Shown piece after piece: positions 30,009-38,811 of a stretch of 64,000 nucleotides of DNA (positions within the stretch are counted from its first letter, which is position 1; every line of letters starts with the position of its first letter). A program made the position numbers and the translations under genes. Location of the stretch: assembly GCA_963798795.1 (NCBI GenBank), contig CAWCUZ010000001.1, positions 806,001-870,000 of the forward strand, written 5' to 3'. This DNA is from CAWCUZ01 sp963798795 (GTDB lineage: Bacteria > Acidobacteriota > Vicinamibacteria > Vicinamibacterales > SCN-69-37). Below the pieces are notes generated by a model, which saw nothing but the letters and a program-made list of their open reading frames with translations, was not told the origin of the DNA and made no database searches.

Positions 30009-31172
30009 CTAGACGAACGCCGACAGAATCTCGTTCGCCACCAGCATGCCCCGCCGGGTGAGGCCGAATCGGTCCGGCGACCTCCACACGAGCCCCTCGT
30101 CCACCATTGGCGACAATCCCGCTTCGTGCAGGTGCCACGGATTGACACCGAACCGGTCCTCGAAGTTCCGGACGTGCACGCCGGCCGAGAGCCGCAGTCC
30201 CGTGAACAAGGCCTCGCTCGACCGTTCGCCGGCGGACAGGGAACGTTTGTCGAGGGCTACCGTCCGGTTCGACGCCATCCGTTCGACATAGTCGGACGCG
30301 GAGGCGACGTTCTGCCACCGGACGCCCGCGACCGTGGAATGCGCCCCGCAGCCGAATCCCCGCCAGTCACCCGCCTGCCAGTACTTCAGGTTGTGCCGGC
30401 TCTCCCTGCCGGGCCTCGCGACGTTGGAGATCTGGTACTGCGCGAACCCGGCGGCGTCCAGACGGGCGAATCCCGCCAGGTACATGTCGGCGCCCTCGTC
30501 GTCGGCCGCCTGCACCCAGGCCCCGGCGTCCGCCCCGTCGGCGCCGGGCGGGCCCGGCCGGACGGTGCGCGCCATCGCTTCCCGCAGCGGGGCGTTCGGA
30601 TACAGCTCGAGCAGGTAGAGCGACAGATGATCGGGGGCGAGCGCGATGGCGCGCTCGACGGAGCGCATCCAGGAGTCCAGCGACTGCCCCGGGAGCCACA
30701 GCATCAGATCGAGACTCAGATTGCCGAAACCGGCTCGGCGCGCGTCGTGGATGGCCTGCTCGGCCCGCGCGGCCGAATGGATGCGTCCCAGCCGCTGCAG
30801 CTCGGCGTCGTCGAATGACTGGACGCCGAAGCTGATGCGGTTCACGCCGGCCGCCCGGAACGCCTGCAACCGCCCGATCGTGGCGGTTTCCGGATTGGTC
30901 TCGAGCGTGATTTCCGCCTCGTCGGCGGGCGCATACGCCCGACGGCAGGCGCTGATGAGCCGCGCGATTTCGTCCGGTTCCAGCAGCGACGGTGTCCCGC
31001 CGCCGAAGAAGATCGTGTCGGCCGCCTCACCCGCGCCGGCCTCGCGGATTTCCCGCTCCAGCGCGTCGACATACCGCGTCTTGAGGCCCGGGTCGAACAG
31101 GCCGCGGTTGAAATTGCAGTAGCTGCAGATGGCCTGGCAGAAAGGGACGTGGAGGTACAGGCCAAGAGACAT
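30009..31172 (-). CDS. hemW: Radical-SAM heme chaperone HemW
   Basis: 387 residues, homologous to oxygen-independent coproporphyrinogen oxidase but of the HemW heme-chaperone type. The cluster motif near the start reads VPFCQAICSYCNF (CX3CX2C). Further family segments are DTIFFGGGTPSLLEPDEI, ETNPETATIGRL, GVNRISFGVQSFDDAEL and YQISNVARPGRESRHNLKYW. The C-terminal HemN-like domain (ALFTGLRLSAGV) is present. The start at 31172 gives the usual short N-terminus before the first strand. HemN proper usually has an N-terminal extension, absent here. Confidence 0.88.
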   Translation of the reverse strand: MSLGLYLHVPFCQAICSYCNFNRGLFDPGLKTRYVDALEREIREAGAGEAADTIFFGGGTPSLLEPDEIARLISACRRAYAPADEAEITLETNPETATIGRLQAFRAAGVNRISFGVQSFDDAELQRLGRIHSAARAEQAIHDARRAGFGNLSLDLMLWLPGQSLDSWMRSVERAIALAPDHLSLYLLELYPNAPLREAMARTVRPGPPGADGADAGAWVQAADDEGADMYLAGFARLDAAGFAQYQISNVARPGRESRHNLKYWQAGDWRGFGCGAHSTVAGVRWQNVASASDYVERMASNRTVALDKRSLSAGERSSEALFTGLRLSAGVHVRNFEDRFGVNPWHLHEAGLSPMVDEGLVWRSPDRFGLTRRGMLVANEILSAFV

Positions 31173-31175
31173 TTG

Positions 31176-31232
31176 CGATCTGTGATTTGTTGATTTGTTG
31201 ATTCGTGATCGGCGCTCAGAAATCACGAATCA
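31176..31232. repeat. Short repeat with inverted repeat upstream of hemW
   Basis: The gap between the DnaC-like gene and hemW holds gatctgtgatttgttgatttgttgattcgtgat words followed by an inverted copy. Arms of 11 bp (31199-31209 and 31222-31232) flank a 12-bp loop. It could form a hairpin in the transcript just ahead of hemW. It is another AT-richer short-period spacer of the class described above. Confidence 0.7.
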
Positions 31233-31261
31233 CAAGTGGCAAACCACAAAGGCCGCATGCG

Positions 31262-32113
31262 TCAGCCCCGTCCGCCCTTGCCTCCCGTCCACTTGAGCTC
31301 GGTGTCGCCGGTGGGAGCCGGCTGGCGGAGGCCGGCGCGGGCGGGACCGCGCGAACGGGCCGGCAGGGTGCGGCGGCTGGGCGCGAGCTTCCAGAGGGTG
31401 ACCAGGTCATTGACGCCGCCGTTGGGCGGGAGGTGCCGGTAGTCGGCGCCGTCGTACTCGAGGAACTCGCACATTTCGTGCAGCCGTGAGTGCATCCGAA
31501 AGCCGACCCGTACTTTGAGCGAGTCGAGCTCCGTCTCGTCGGGCACATCCTCGTAGTTGGTCGTGAAAATCGTGGGCCGCCGCTCGTTATAGCGCGTGTT
31601 CACGATCAGATTCATCGTCTCTTCGACCCACTCGGAGGGTTTTTCCGCGCCCAGGTCGTCGAGCACCAGCAGGTCGGCGCCGATCACGGGCCGGAGCACG
31701 TCCATCTCGGCGGTGCGCACGACCGGATTGTAGGTGGACCGGATCACGCGCAACAGGTCGCGCACGTCGTAGAACAGCCCGCGCGCGCCCTTCTCGACGA
31801 TGACGCGGCGCAGGACCGAGACGGCGATGTGGGTCTTGCCGATGCCCGGCGGGCCGATCAGGCACAGCCCCTTCGGCACAGCTGGAAACGCATCGGCGAA
31901 GCGGCGCGCGTGCTGCACCGCGCTCGTCAGCCGTTCGTTGGGATAGATCAAGAAGTTGTCGAGATCGCAGCGCCCGTACCGCGGCGGGATGCGCGCATCG
32001 GCAACGAGCTGCGTCGCGTACTGTCGGCGACGGCACTCGCAGCGCTCGACGCGTCGCACGCCGTCACGTTCGACCGGATGCCAACCCGTTCCGCCGCATT
32101 CGCTGCAGGCCAT
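31262..32113 (-). CDS. DnaC/IstB-like AAA+ ATPase
   Basis: 283-residue ATPase with an N-terminal zinc-ribbon-like segment (CSECGGTGW ... RCECRRR), Walker A GPPGIGKTH, Walker B LLVLDDLGAEK and a sensor motif IFTTNYE. These place it with the DnaC helicase-loader group. No transposase gene is adjacent, so an IstB role is unlikely. The C-terminus has a basic tail. It lies 24 bp after hspR and probably belongs to the same transcription unit. Role in helicase loading is inferred. Confidence 0.82.
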   Translation of the reverse strand: MACSECGGTGWHPVERDGVRRVERCECRRRQYATQLVADARIPPRYGRCDLDNFLIYPNERLTSAVQHARRFADAFPAVPKGLCLIGPPGIGKTHIAVSVLRRVIVEKGARGLFYDVRDLLRVIRSTYNPVVRTAEMDVLRPVIGADLLVLDDLGAEKPSEWVEETMNLIVNTRYNERRPTIFTTNYEDVPDETELDSLKVRVGFRMHSRLHEMCEFLEYDGADYRHLPPNGGVNDLVTLWKLAPSRRTLPARSRGPARAGLRQPAPTGDTELKWTGGKGGRG

Positions 32114-32137
32114 CGCGATGTGAGCAGGATAGCACGC

Positions 32138-32562
<425 letters not shown>

Positions 32563-32566
<4 letters not shown>

Positions 32567-33684
32567 TTCCCCGCCGGCGTCTCGCCGAACAGATGCTGCC
32601 GCACATCCTCGTCGTTGAGCCGGCCGAATTCCCTCAGCAGTTCGCGCGACCGCTCGTCGCGCACGGGCGGCAGCACGATCTGCACCGTCACGATGAGGTC
32701 TCCCGCCTCGTCCTCCGCCCCCGGTGTCGCCGCCGGCACGCCACGACCGCGCAGGCGGAATCGCTGGCCTGACGCCGTGCCGGGCGGAATCCGCAGCCGC
32801 GTCCGGCCGTCCAGGGTCGGAACGTCCACCCGGGCGCCTAGCGCCGCCTCGTGCACGGCGAGCGGCAGCGTCAGGTGCAGGTCCGCGCCGTCCCGATGGA
32901 AGAACGGATGGTCCGCCACCTCGACGGTCACGTACAAGTCACCCGATTGACCGGATCGCGAGGCATGCCCGCGCCCTGGCACCGCCACCCGCGTCCCGGG
33001 TTCGATGCCCGGCGGCAGCGTCAGCGTCACGACTTCGCTGCGCGGACTCACGCCCGCCCCTCGACACAGCGGACACGCCGCCGTGCTCACCTGCCCGGCG
33101 CCGCCGCAGGTCTCGCAGTCGCGCGTGAACACCATGTGCCCCCGCGCCCAGCGGCTGCCGCCCTGCCCGCCGCACTCCGGACACACGACGAGCGGCCCGG
33201 CGACCCGGCCGTCGCCCGCGCAGTTCGGACAGCGCTCCTGCCGGACGATCGAGAGCGGAGACGCGCCGCCGCGGATCCCATCCTCGAACGACAGACGCAG
33301 TGTGGCGGCGAGCGGCGCCCCCTGATCCGGCACCGCGGCGCGCCGCGCGGCCTGCTGAAAGACGTCGGCGAACAGCTCCGAAAACGTGCCGGCGCCGCCG
33401 CCCTCCACGCGCGCCGAGAAGTCGAACCCCTCGAACGCGACCGTCGCTTCCATCGTCTCCAGCGTCCGGCCGGCGGCGCGCGACGCGCCGCGTTCGTACT
33501 CATGGCGGCGCCGCTCGTCGCCGAGCACCTCGAACGCCGCCTGCACCTGGCGGAATTTCTCCGCCGCCGCCGGGTCGCCCGGGTTCACACCGGGATGGTA
33601 CCGGCGCACCAGGCGCCGGTAGGCGCGATCGATCTCACCCGCCGCTGCGGCCCGTGAGACGCCGAGTACGGAATACCAGTCCAT
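32563..33684 (-). CDS. dnaJ: DnaJ-type J-domain co-chaperone with HPG in place of HPD
   Basis: 373 residues: J domain (residues about 1-65), four zinc-binding CxxCxGxG-type repeats (CPNCAGDG, CPECGGQG, CETCGGAG, CPLCRGAG; about residues 150-215), then the C-terminal peptide-binding domains. The glycine/phenylalanine linker is short. The loop between helices II and III reads RRYHPGVNPGD; the invariant aspartate of HPD, needed to stimulate the DnaK ATPase, is a glycine. The difference is one base (GAT to GGT). The gene follows dnaK after a 730-bp repeat-filled spacer and overlaps hspR by 4 bp. Confidence 0.9.
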
Positions 33685-33692
33685 TGTTTAGA

Positions 33693-34383
33693 CCGGGGGG
33701 CTTCGCCCCCGCGGACCCCCTTACGCGCTCACTCGCGGGGGCCCCTTGAGCCCCGCGCCGTTCGCGCGGCTCGCTCGCCTCGCTCGCTCGCTCGCTCCGC
33801 TGACCGGGGGCTTCGCCCCCGCGGACCCCCTTACGCGCTCACTCGCGGGGGCCCCTTGAGCCCCGCGCCGTTCGCGCGGCTCGCTCGCCTCGCTCGCTCG
33901 CTCGCTCCGCTGACCGGGGGCTTCGCCCCCGCGGACCCCCTTACGCGCTCACTCGCGGGGGCCCCTTGAGCCCCGCGCCGTTCGCGCGGCTCGCTCGCCT
34001 CGCTCGCTCGCTCGCTCCGCTGACCGGGGGCTTCGCCCCCGCGGACCCCCTTACGCGCTCACTCGCGGGGGCCCCTTGAGCCCCGCGCCGTTCGCGCGGC
34101 TCGCTCGCCTCGCTCGCTCGCTCGCTCCGCTGACCGGGGGCTTCGCCCCCGCGGACCCCCTTACGCGCTCACTCGCGGGGGCCCCTTGAGCCCCGCGCCG
34201 TTCGCGCGGCTCGCTCGCGCTCGCCTCGCTCGCTCGCTCCGCTGACCGGGGGGCTTCGCCCCCGCGGACCCCCTTACGCGCTCACTCGCGGGGGCCCCTT
34301 GAGCCCCGCGCCGTTCGCGCGGCTCGCTCGCCTCGCTCGCCTCGCTCGCTCGCTCCGCTGACCGGGGGGCTTCGCCCCCCGGG
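33693..34383. repeat. Array of 110-bp hairpin-rich tandem repeats between dnaK and dnaJ
   Basis: Six complete units plus a truncated seventh begin at 33693, 33804, 33914, 34024, 34134, 34246 and 34362. Spacings are 111, 110, 110, 110, 112 and 116 bp. Units 2-4 appear identical; differences are G-run length and the number of tcgc words in the tail. Each unit has gggggcttcgccccc (an inverted repeat with a 3-nt loop), a cccccgcg / cgcggggg pair around ttacgcgctcact, a second hairpin around ccccttgag, and a tail of cgct words. There are no spacers, no open frame of note and no cas genes, so it is not a CRISPR. It fills the whole dnaK-dnaJ gap. Confidence 0.93.
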
Positions 34384-34414
34384 TGCGCTGACGTGCTCCG
34401 GGCCCGGACGGGGC

Positions 34415-36340
34415 TTAGTGCTTGTTCTCCTCGACGACTTCGGCGTCGATGACGTCCTCGGCCTGGCTGTCGCCGCCGGTCGGGCCCGCGCCCGGTTCGC
34501 CGGGCCCGCCCGGTCCGCCACCGGCCTCAGCCCCGGCCGTCCGGTAGAGGTTCTCGGCGGCCTTCTGTTGCGCCTGCATCAGCGCATTCAGCGTCCGCTC
34601 GATTCCCTTGGCGTCGTTCGCCTCGAGCGCCTTCTTCAAGTCGTTGGTGGCCGATTCAATCGCGAGCCAATCGGCCGCCTCGAGCTTGGCGCCCGACTCG
34701 GTGACGAACTTCTCGGCCGCGTAGACCGCCTGGTCCGCGCGGTTGCGCGTGTCGATCTCCTCCCGCCGCTGCTTGTCCTCGGCGGCGTGCGATTCGGCGT
34801 CGCGCATCATCCGATCGACTTCCTCCTTGCTCAGGCCGCTCGACGCGGTGATCGTGATCTTCTGCTCCTTGCCCGTGCCCTTGTCCCTGGCCTGGACGTT
34901 CACGATCCCGTTCGCGTCGATGTCGAAGGTGACCTCGATCTGCGGCACGCCGCGCGGCGCCGGCGGAATCCCGTCCAGGTGGAACTTGCCGAGGGTGCGG
35001 TTGTCGCGCGCCATCGAGCGCTCGCCCTGCAGCACGTGCACCTCCACGCTCGTCTGTCCGTCGGCCGCGGTCGAAAACGTCTCGCTCTTGCGCGTCGGGA
35101 TCGTCGTGTTGCGCGGAATCAGGGGCGTCATCACGCCGCCCAGCGTCTCGATGCCGAGCGACAACGGCGTCACGTCGAGCAGCAGCAGGTCCTTGACCTC
35201 GCCCGACAACACGCCCGCCTGCACGGCCGCGCCAATCGCCACGACCTCGTCCGGGTTGACGCCCTTGTGAGGCTCGCGCCCGAACAGGTCCTTGACGATC
35301 TGCTGCACCTTGGGAATGCGCGTCGACCCGCCGACGAGCACCACTTCCTCGATGTCCTTGGCGGTCAGCCCGGCATCGGTCAGCGCCTGCTTGCACGGCC
35401 CGACCGTCTTCTGCAGCAGCTCCTCGACGAGCGACTCGAACTTCGCCCGCGTCAGCTTCATCGCCAGGTGCTTCGGTCCCGTCTGGTCCGCCGAGATGAA
35501 CGGCAGGTTGATCTCGGTCTCCATCACGGTCGACAGCTCCATCTTGGCCTTCTCGGCCGCTTCCTTCAGCCGCTGGAGCGCCATCCGATCCTTCGACAGG
35601 TCGATGCCTTCCTGCTTCCGGAATTCCGACACGATCCAGTCGATCACACGCTGGTCGAGGTTGTCGCCACCCAGGTGCGTGTCGCCGTTGGTCGACTTGA
35701 CCTCGACGACGCCCTCGCCCACTTCGAGGATGGAGATGTCGAACGTGCCGCCGCCGAAGTCGTAGACGGCAATCGTCTCGTCCTTCTTCTTGTCGAGTCC
35801 GTAGGCGAGCGCGGCCGCCGTCGGCTCGTTGACGATCCGCAGCACCTCGAGGCCGGCAATCTTGCCGGCGTCCTTCGTGGCCTGCCGCTGCGCGTCATTG
35901 AAGTAGGCCGGCACGGTGATGACCGCCTGCGCCACCGGCTGGCCGAGATAGTCCTCGGCCGCCTGCTTGAGCTTCTGCAGGACCATCGCGGAAATCTCGG
36001 GCGGCGAGTAGTTCCGGTCCTTGCCCTCCGTCGTCACGCCGACGGCGACGCGGTCCGCGTCGCGCACCACGCGATACGGCACCATCTTCATTTCTTCCGA
36101 CACCTCGTCGAACCGGCGGCCCATGAACCGCTTGATCGAAAACACCGTGTTTTCGGGGTTCGTGACGGCCTGCCGCTTCGCCACCTGGCCGACCAGCCGC
36201 TCACCGGACTTGGTGAACGCGACGACCGACGGGGTCAGCCGCCCGCCCTCCGAGTTGGTGATGACGACCGGTTCCCCGCCCTCCATGACGGCCACGACGG
36301 AGTTCGTGGTCCCCAAATCAATCCCGATGATCTTGCTCAT
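34415..36340 (-). CDS. dnaK: Molecular chaperone DnaK (Hsp70)
   Basis: 641 residues, intact. The ATPase domain opens IIGIDLGTTNSVVAVMEGGE. It contains VITVPAYFNDAQRQATKDAG, IVNEPTAAALAYGLDKKKDE, the phosphate-2 motif AVYDFGGGTFDIS and VVLVGGSTRIPKVQ. The linker VKDLLLLDVTPLSLGIETLG leads into the substrate-binding domain and a helical lid ending in a Gly/Pro-rich tail with acidic EDVIDAEVVEENKH. It begins a dnaK > dnaJ > hspR run. grpE, which usually sits between dnaK and dnaJ in HspR-type operons, is not found here. Promoter and HAIR-like operator lie just upstream. Confidence 0.97.
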   Translation of the reverse strand: MSKIIGIDLGTTNSVVAVMEGGEPVVITNSEGGRLTPSVVAFTKSGERLVGQVAKRQAVTNPENTVFSIKRFMGRRFDEVSEEMKMVPYRVVRDADRVAVGVTTEGKDRNYSPPEISAMVLQKLKQAAEDYLGQPVAQAVITVPAYFNDAQRQATKDAGKIAGLEVLRIVNEPTAAALAYGLDKKKDETIAVYDFGGGTFDISILEVGEGVVEVKSTNGDTHLGGDNLDQRVIDWIVSEFRKQEGIDLSKDRMALQRLKEAAEKAKMELSTVMETEINLPFISADQTGPKHLAMKLTRAKFESLVEELLQKTVGPCKQALTDAGLTAKDIEEVVLVGGSTRIPKVQQIVKDLFGREPHKGVNPDEVVAIGAAVQAGVLSGEVKDLLLLDVTPLSLGIETLGGVMTPLIPRNTTIPTRKSETFSTAADGQTSVEVHVLQGERSMARDNRTLGKFHLDGIPPAPRGVPQIEVTFDIDANGIVNVQARDKGTGKEQKITITASSGLSKEEVDRMMRDAESHAAEDKQRREEIDTRNRADQAVYAAEKFVTESGAKLEAADWLAIESATNDLKKALEANDAKGIERTLNALMQAQQKAAENLYRTAGAEAGGGPGGPGEPGAGPTGGDSQAEDVIDAEVVEENKH

Positions 36341-36390
36341 GACTCGCTCCTGTGCCCGGATTTACCGGTTCGAATACTGTAATGACTCAA

Positions 36391-36419
36391 AGCATAAAAT
36401 ATGAGCATCAATATGTCAA
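36391..36419 (-). promoter_or_regulatory. dnaK promoter (TTGACA-N17-TATGCT)
   Basis: Reading leftwards towards dnaK: TTGACA (36419-36414), a spacer of exactly 17 bp, and TATGCT (36396-36391), about 50 bp before the ATG. This is a near-consensus vegetative promoter lying in an unusually AT-rich island. It overlaps the HAIR-like site, so a bound HspR would block RNA polymerase. Confidence 0.8.
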
Positions 36420-36420
36420 G
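36400..36420 (-). promoter_or_regulatory. HAIR-like HspR operator at the dnaK promoter
   Basis: The dnaK-sense strand reads CTTGACA, 7 bp, GCTCATA. The HspR-binding HAIR consensus is CTTGAGT-N7-ACTCAAG, so the half-site layout and spacing match, with CTTGA and CTCA conserved and the outer bases diverged. Its location over the -35 element, plus an hspR gene in the same operon, supports auto-repression. The imperfect right half-site lowers certainty. Confidence 0.55.
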
Positions 36421-36451
36421 ACGTGAAATGCACGCGCAGATTCCCAGTCCT

Positions 36452-36473
36452 CCCCGGGTCTGAAGACCCGGGG
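36452..36473. repeat. Perfect palindrome ccccgggtc/tgaa/gacccgggg
   Basis: 9-bp perfect arms around a TGAA loop, in the divergent gap between dnaK and the FecR gene. A degenerate relative (cgggcgggcctcaagacccgg) follows about 35 bp later. It may be a REP-like element or a transcript hairpin. Confidence 0.75.
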
Positions 36474-36538
36474 CTCCGGTGGCACGAAGACCGGGGGCTC
36501 CGGGCGGGCCTCAAGACCCGGACTGCGTGCTGCTGGAG

Positions 36539-36560
36539 GCCCGGGGCTTCAGCCCCGGGC
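36539..36560. repeat. Perfect palindrome gcccggggct/tc/agccccgggc
   Basis: 10-bp perfect arms around TC. It shares the GGGGCTTC...GCCCC core with the hairpins of the 110-bp array on the other side of dnaK, so dnaK is flanked by related palindromes. The remainder of this 300-bp divergent gap holds the dnaK promoter and no gene. Confidence 0.75.
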
Positions 36561-36641
36561 ACTGCCCGCGCCGGAGCCCAAAGCCGATCTGCTATTATGA
36601 AGAGGCCAGCCTTCCTGCCTGACCAGTTTGCGAGGGTCGCT

Positions 36642-38776
36642 ATGATCACCCTGTCTGTGGTTGGGCGCCTTGCCCGTCAGCTTCGCGACGGCGCTCCGTG
36701 GCGACTTGTCGTCGGCGCCGCTCTGCTGGTGCCAGCCGTCGCGCTGGCCCAAGCCGACCCCGGGCAGGCCGTCGCGTCTCCCTACCCCGACGCGGCCTCG
36801 GACGCCTATCTCGCCCAGGACTGGACCGGTGAGATCCCCGCCCACATCGCGGTCGTGGATGGCGCCGTCACACTCGAACGCGAGGGGCGGCCCGAGCCCG
36901 ACCTGCGCAATCTGCCGCTCGTCTCGGGCGACCGGCTGCTCACCGGCCGCGGACGGGTCGAAGTGCTGTACGCCGACGGCAGCGTGCTGGATGTTGACGA
37001 GAACTCCACGGTCGACCTGATGTCCGACTCCCTGCTGCGTCTGCTCGACGGCCGCATCCGCCTGACGGTGGCCCGGACCAGTGAGCCCGTGGACTTCCGC
37101 GTCGACGCGTCGGCGGCGTCGGCCATCATCCAGACCGCGGGCGAATACCGCGTCGAGCTGACCGATGCCCGGGCCGCGGATCCGCAGGTGGACCTGCTCG
37201 TCGCGCGCGGCTCGGCCGAGCTCGCCAACTCGCTCGGCCGCACATTGGTGCGCGCCGGCACGCACGCGGTGGCCAGCGCCAACCTCGCCCCGTCGCTGCC
37301 GTACGCGTTCAACTCCGCATCGTACGACAGCTTCGACCGGTGGGCGGCCGATCAGGACTACGCGCGGTACGGCGCCACCGGCTCGCGGTATCTGCCGCAG
37401 GACATGGCGTATACGGCGGCGTGCTCGATCAGTCCGGATCGTGGGACTACCTGGCGCCCTACGGCTATGTCTGGTATCCGCGCGTCAGCGCCGGCTGGCG
37501 CCCGTACTACTCGGGACGCTGGAGCTTCTACGCACGATTCGGCTGGACCTGGATCGGCTTCGACGCCTGGTCCTGGCCGACGCACCACTACGGGCGCTGG
37601 GGCCTCGCGTCCGACCGGTGGTATCTGGATTCCCGATCGCCGCTGGGCGCCCGCGTGGGTGTCGTGGGCGGCGGCGCCGGGCTACGTGAGCTGGTGCCCG
37701 CTCGGGTACAACAACCGGCCGCTCTTCAACCTCACGACGATCAACGTCCATCGCGGTTCCTCGCACCACGCCTGGACGGTGCTGCCGTCGCAGCGCTTCA
37801 CGGGCGGGTACGCGGTGCCGCGCTACGCGGTGACTGAACACGCGCTGCCGGCCCAGGTGGTGACGCAGTTCGCGTCGCGTCGGGCGGGGCCGGCCGTCGA
37901 CGCGCGGGCGCAAGCCGTCCCGCGCGGCACGCCGCTGCACTCGGTGGGCCACGGCGTGGTGGCGAGCGCCCCGCAAACCGGTCGCCTCGGCGTGTTTGGC
38001 GGTCGCACTGCCAATTCATCCGGGCCGCGCGACCCGGTGACGCGCCAGCGTACGCCGGAGCCGCGTCCGGCGCCGTCGGCGCCGGGCCTCGGCGGCGGAC
38101 GCGCCGTCTCGCGCGACGATGCCGCCGCGCGGCCGAATCCGCCGGCCGCCAACGGGAGCGGGCCGAGTGGTCTGCGCGGCCTGCCATCGATGCAGCGCAC
38201 TCTGCCGGGCCGCCCGGCGCCGTCACCGACACCGACGTCGCGGCCGCCGACCGTCAACCGGCGGCTGCCGCTCGAGACCCAGCGGCCTGAACCGCGCGAG
38301 CTCGCGCCGCGCACCGAGACCCGGCCGGCGCCGTCGGCACCCTCGGGCGGCTCGCCACGGGGATCGTTCTCGCGCACGCCGCAGACTCGCCCGGCGCCCT
38401 CGCGCACGCCGCAGACTCGCCCGGCGCCCTCGCGCACGCCGCAGACGCGCCCGGCGCCCTCGCGCACGCCGCAGACTGCCCGGCGCCGGCCTCACGGCCG
38501 CCCGCCGGGCCGTCGCCCCGGCCGACCCCACAGGCGCAGCCGCGCGGGGTCTTCCGCGGCTCCGGCTCGGCGCCCGCTGCGCATCCCCCGGCCATCCAGC
38601 CGCAGCGTGCGCCCTCGCGCGCGCCGAGCGTCAAAGCGCCGGCGCCGAAGAGCGCTCCGTCGCGTCCGCCCGCCGCGCAGCCGTCGCGGAGCGCGCCGTC
38701 CCGCTCTGCACCACCATCGTCTCGCGGCGGCGGTGGCGGAAGAGCGGTGCGCCGCGGCGGCGGAGGGGGAAAGTGA
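36642..38776 (+). CDS. FecR-domain / DUF6600 secreted protein (three frameshifts)
   Basis: About 711 residues after repair. Signal peptide WRLVVGAALLVPAVALAQA, then a FecR-like domain (GDRLLTGRGRVEVLYADGSVLDVDENSTVDL, about residues 90-220). A DUF6600 region rich in tryptophan and tyrosine follows (YLAPYGYVWYPRVSAGWRPY; WAPAWVSWAAAPGYVSW), then a long Pro/Arg/Ala-rich tail ending in GGGGG-type repeats. Shifts are needed near 37,410, 37,623 and 38,477. Repairing the last restores a frame to the TGA at 38776. Start at 36642 gives the best signal peptide; an upstream ATG at 36597 is possible. Likely a periplasmic or surface protein of unknown role; it is not next to an ECF sigma or TonB receptor gene. 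Confidence 0.75.
38371..38480 (+). repeat. 30-bp coding repeat in the FecR/DUF6600 gene tail
   Basis: Four 30-bp units begin at 38371, 38401, 38431 and 38461, each coding SRTPQTRPAP. Units one and two are identical, the third differs by one base, and the fourth has lost a base, which shifts the frame. Slippage in such repeats can be biological, but the last loss is also consistent with a sequencing error. Confidence 0.85.
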
Positions 38777-38811
38777 CGTCAGCGTAGGGAGCCCTGATCT
38801 ACACTGGCTCC

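Noticed and set aside
31262..32113. IstB transposition helper (insertion sequence).
   Set aside because: No IstA transposase, terminal inverted repeats or target duplication; the gene sits in a heat-shock/housekeeping context.
33693..34383. CRISPR array.
   Set aside because: Units are contiguous and about 110 bp with no unique spacers, and no cas genes are nearby.
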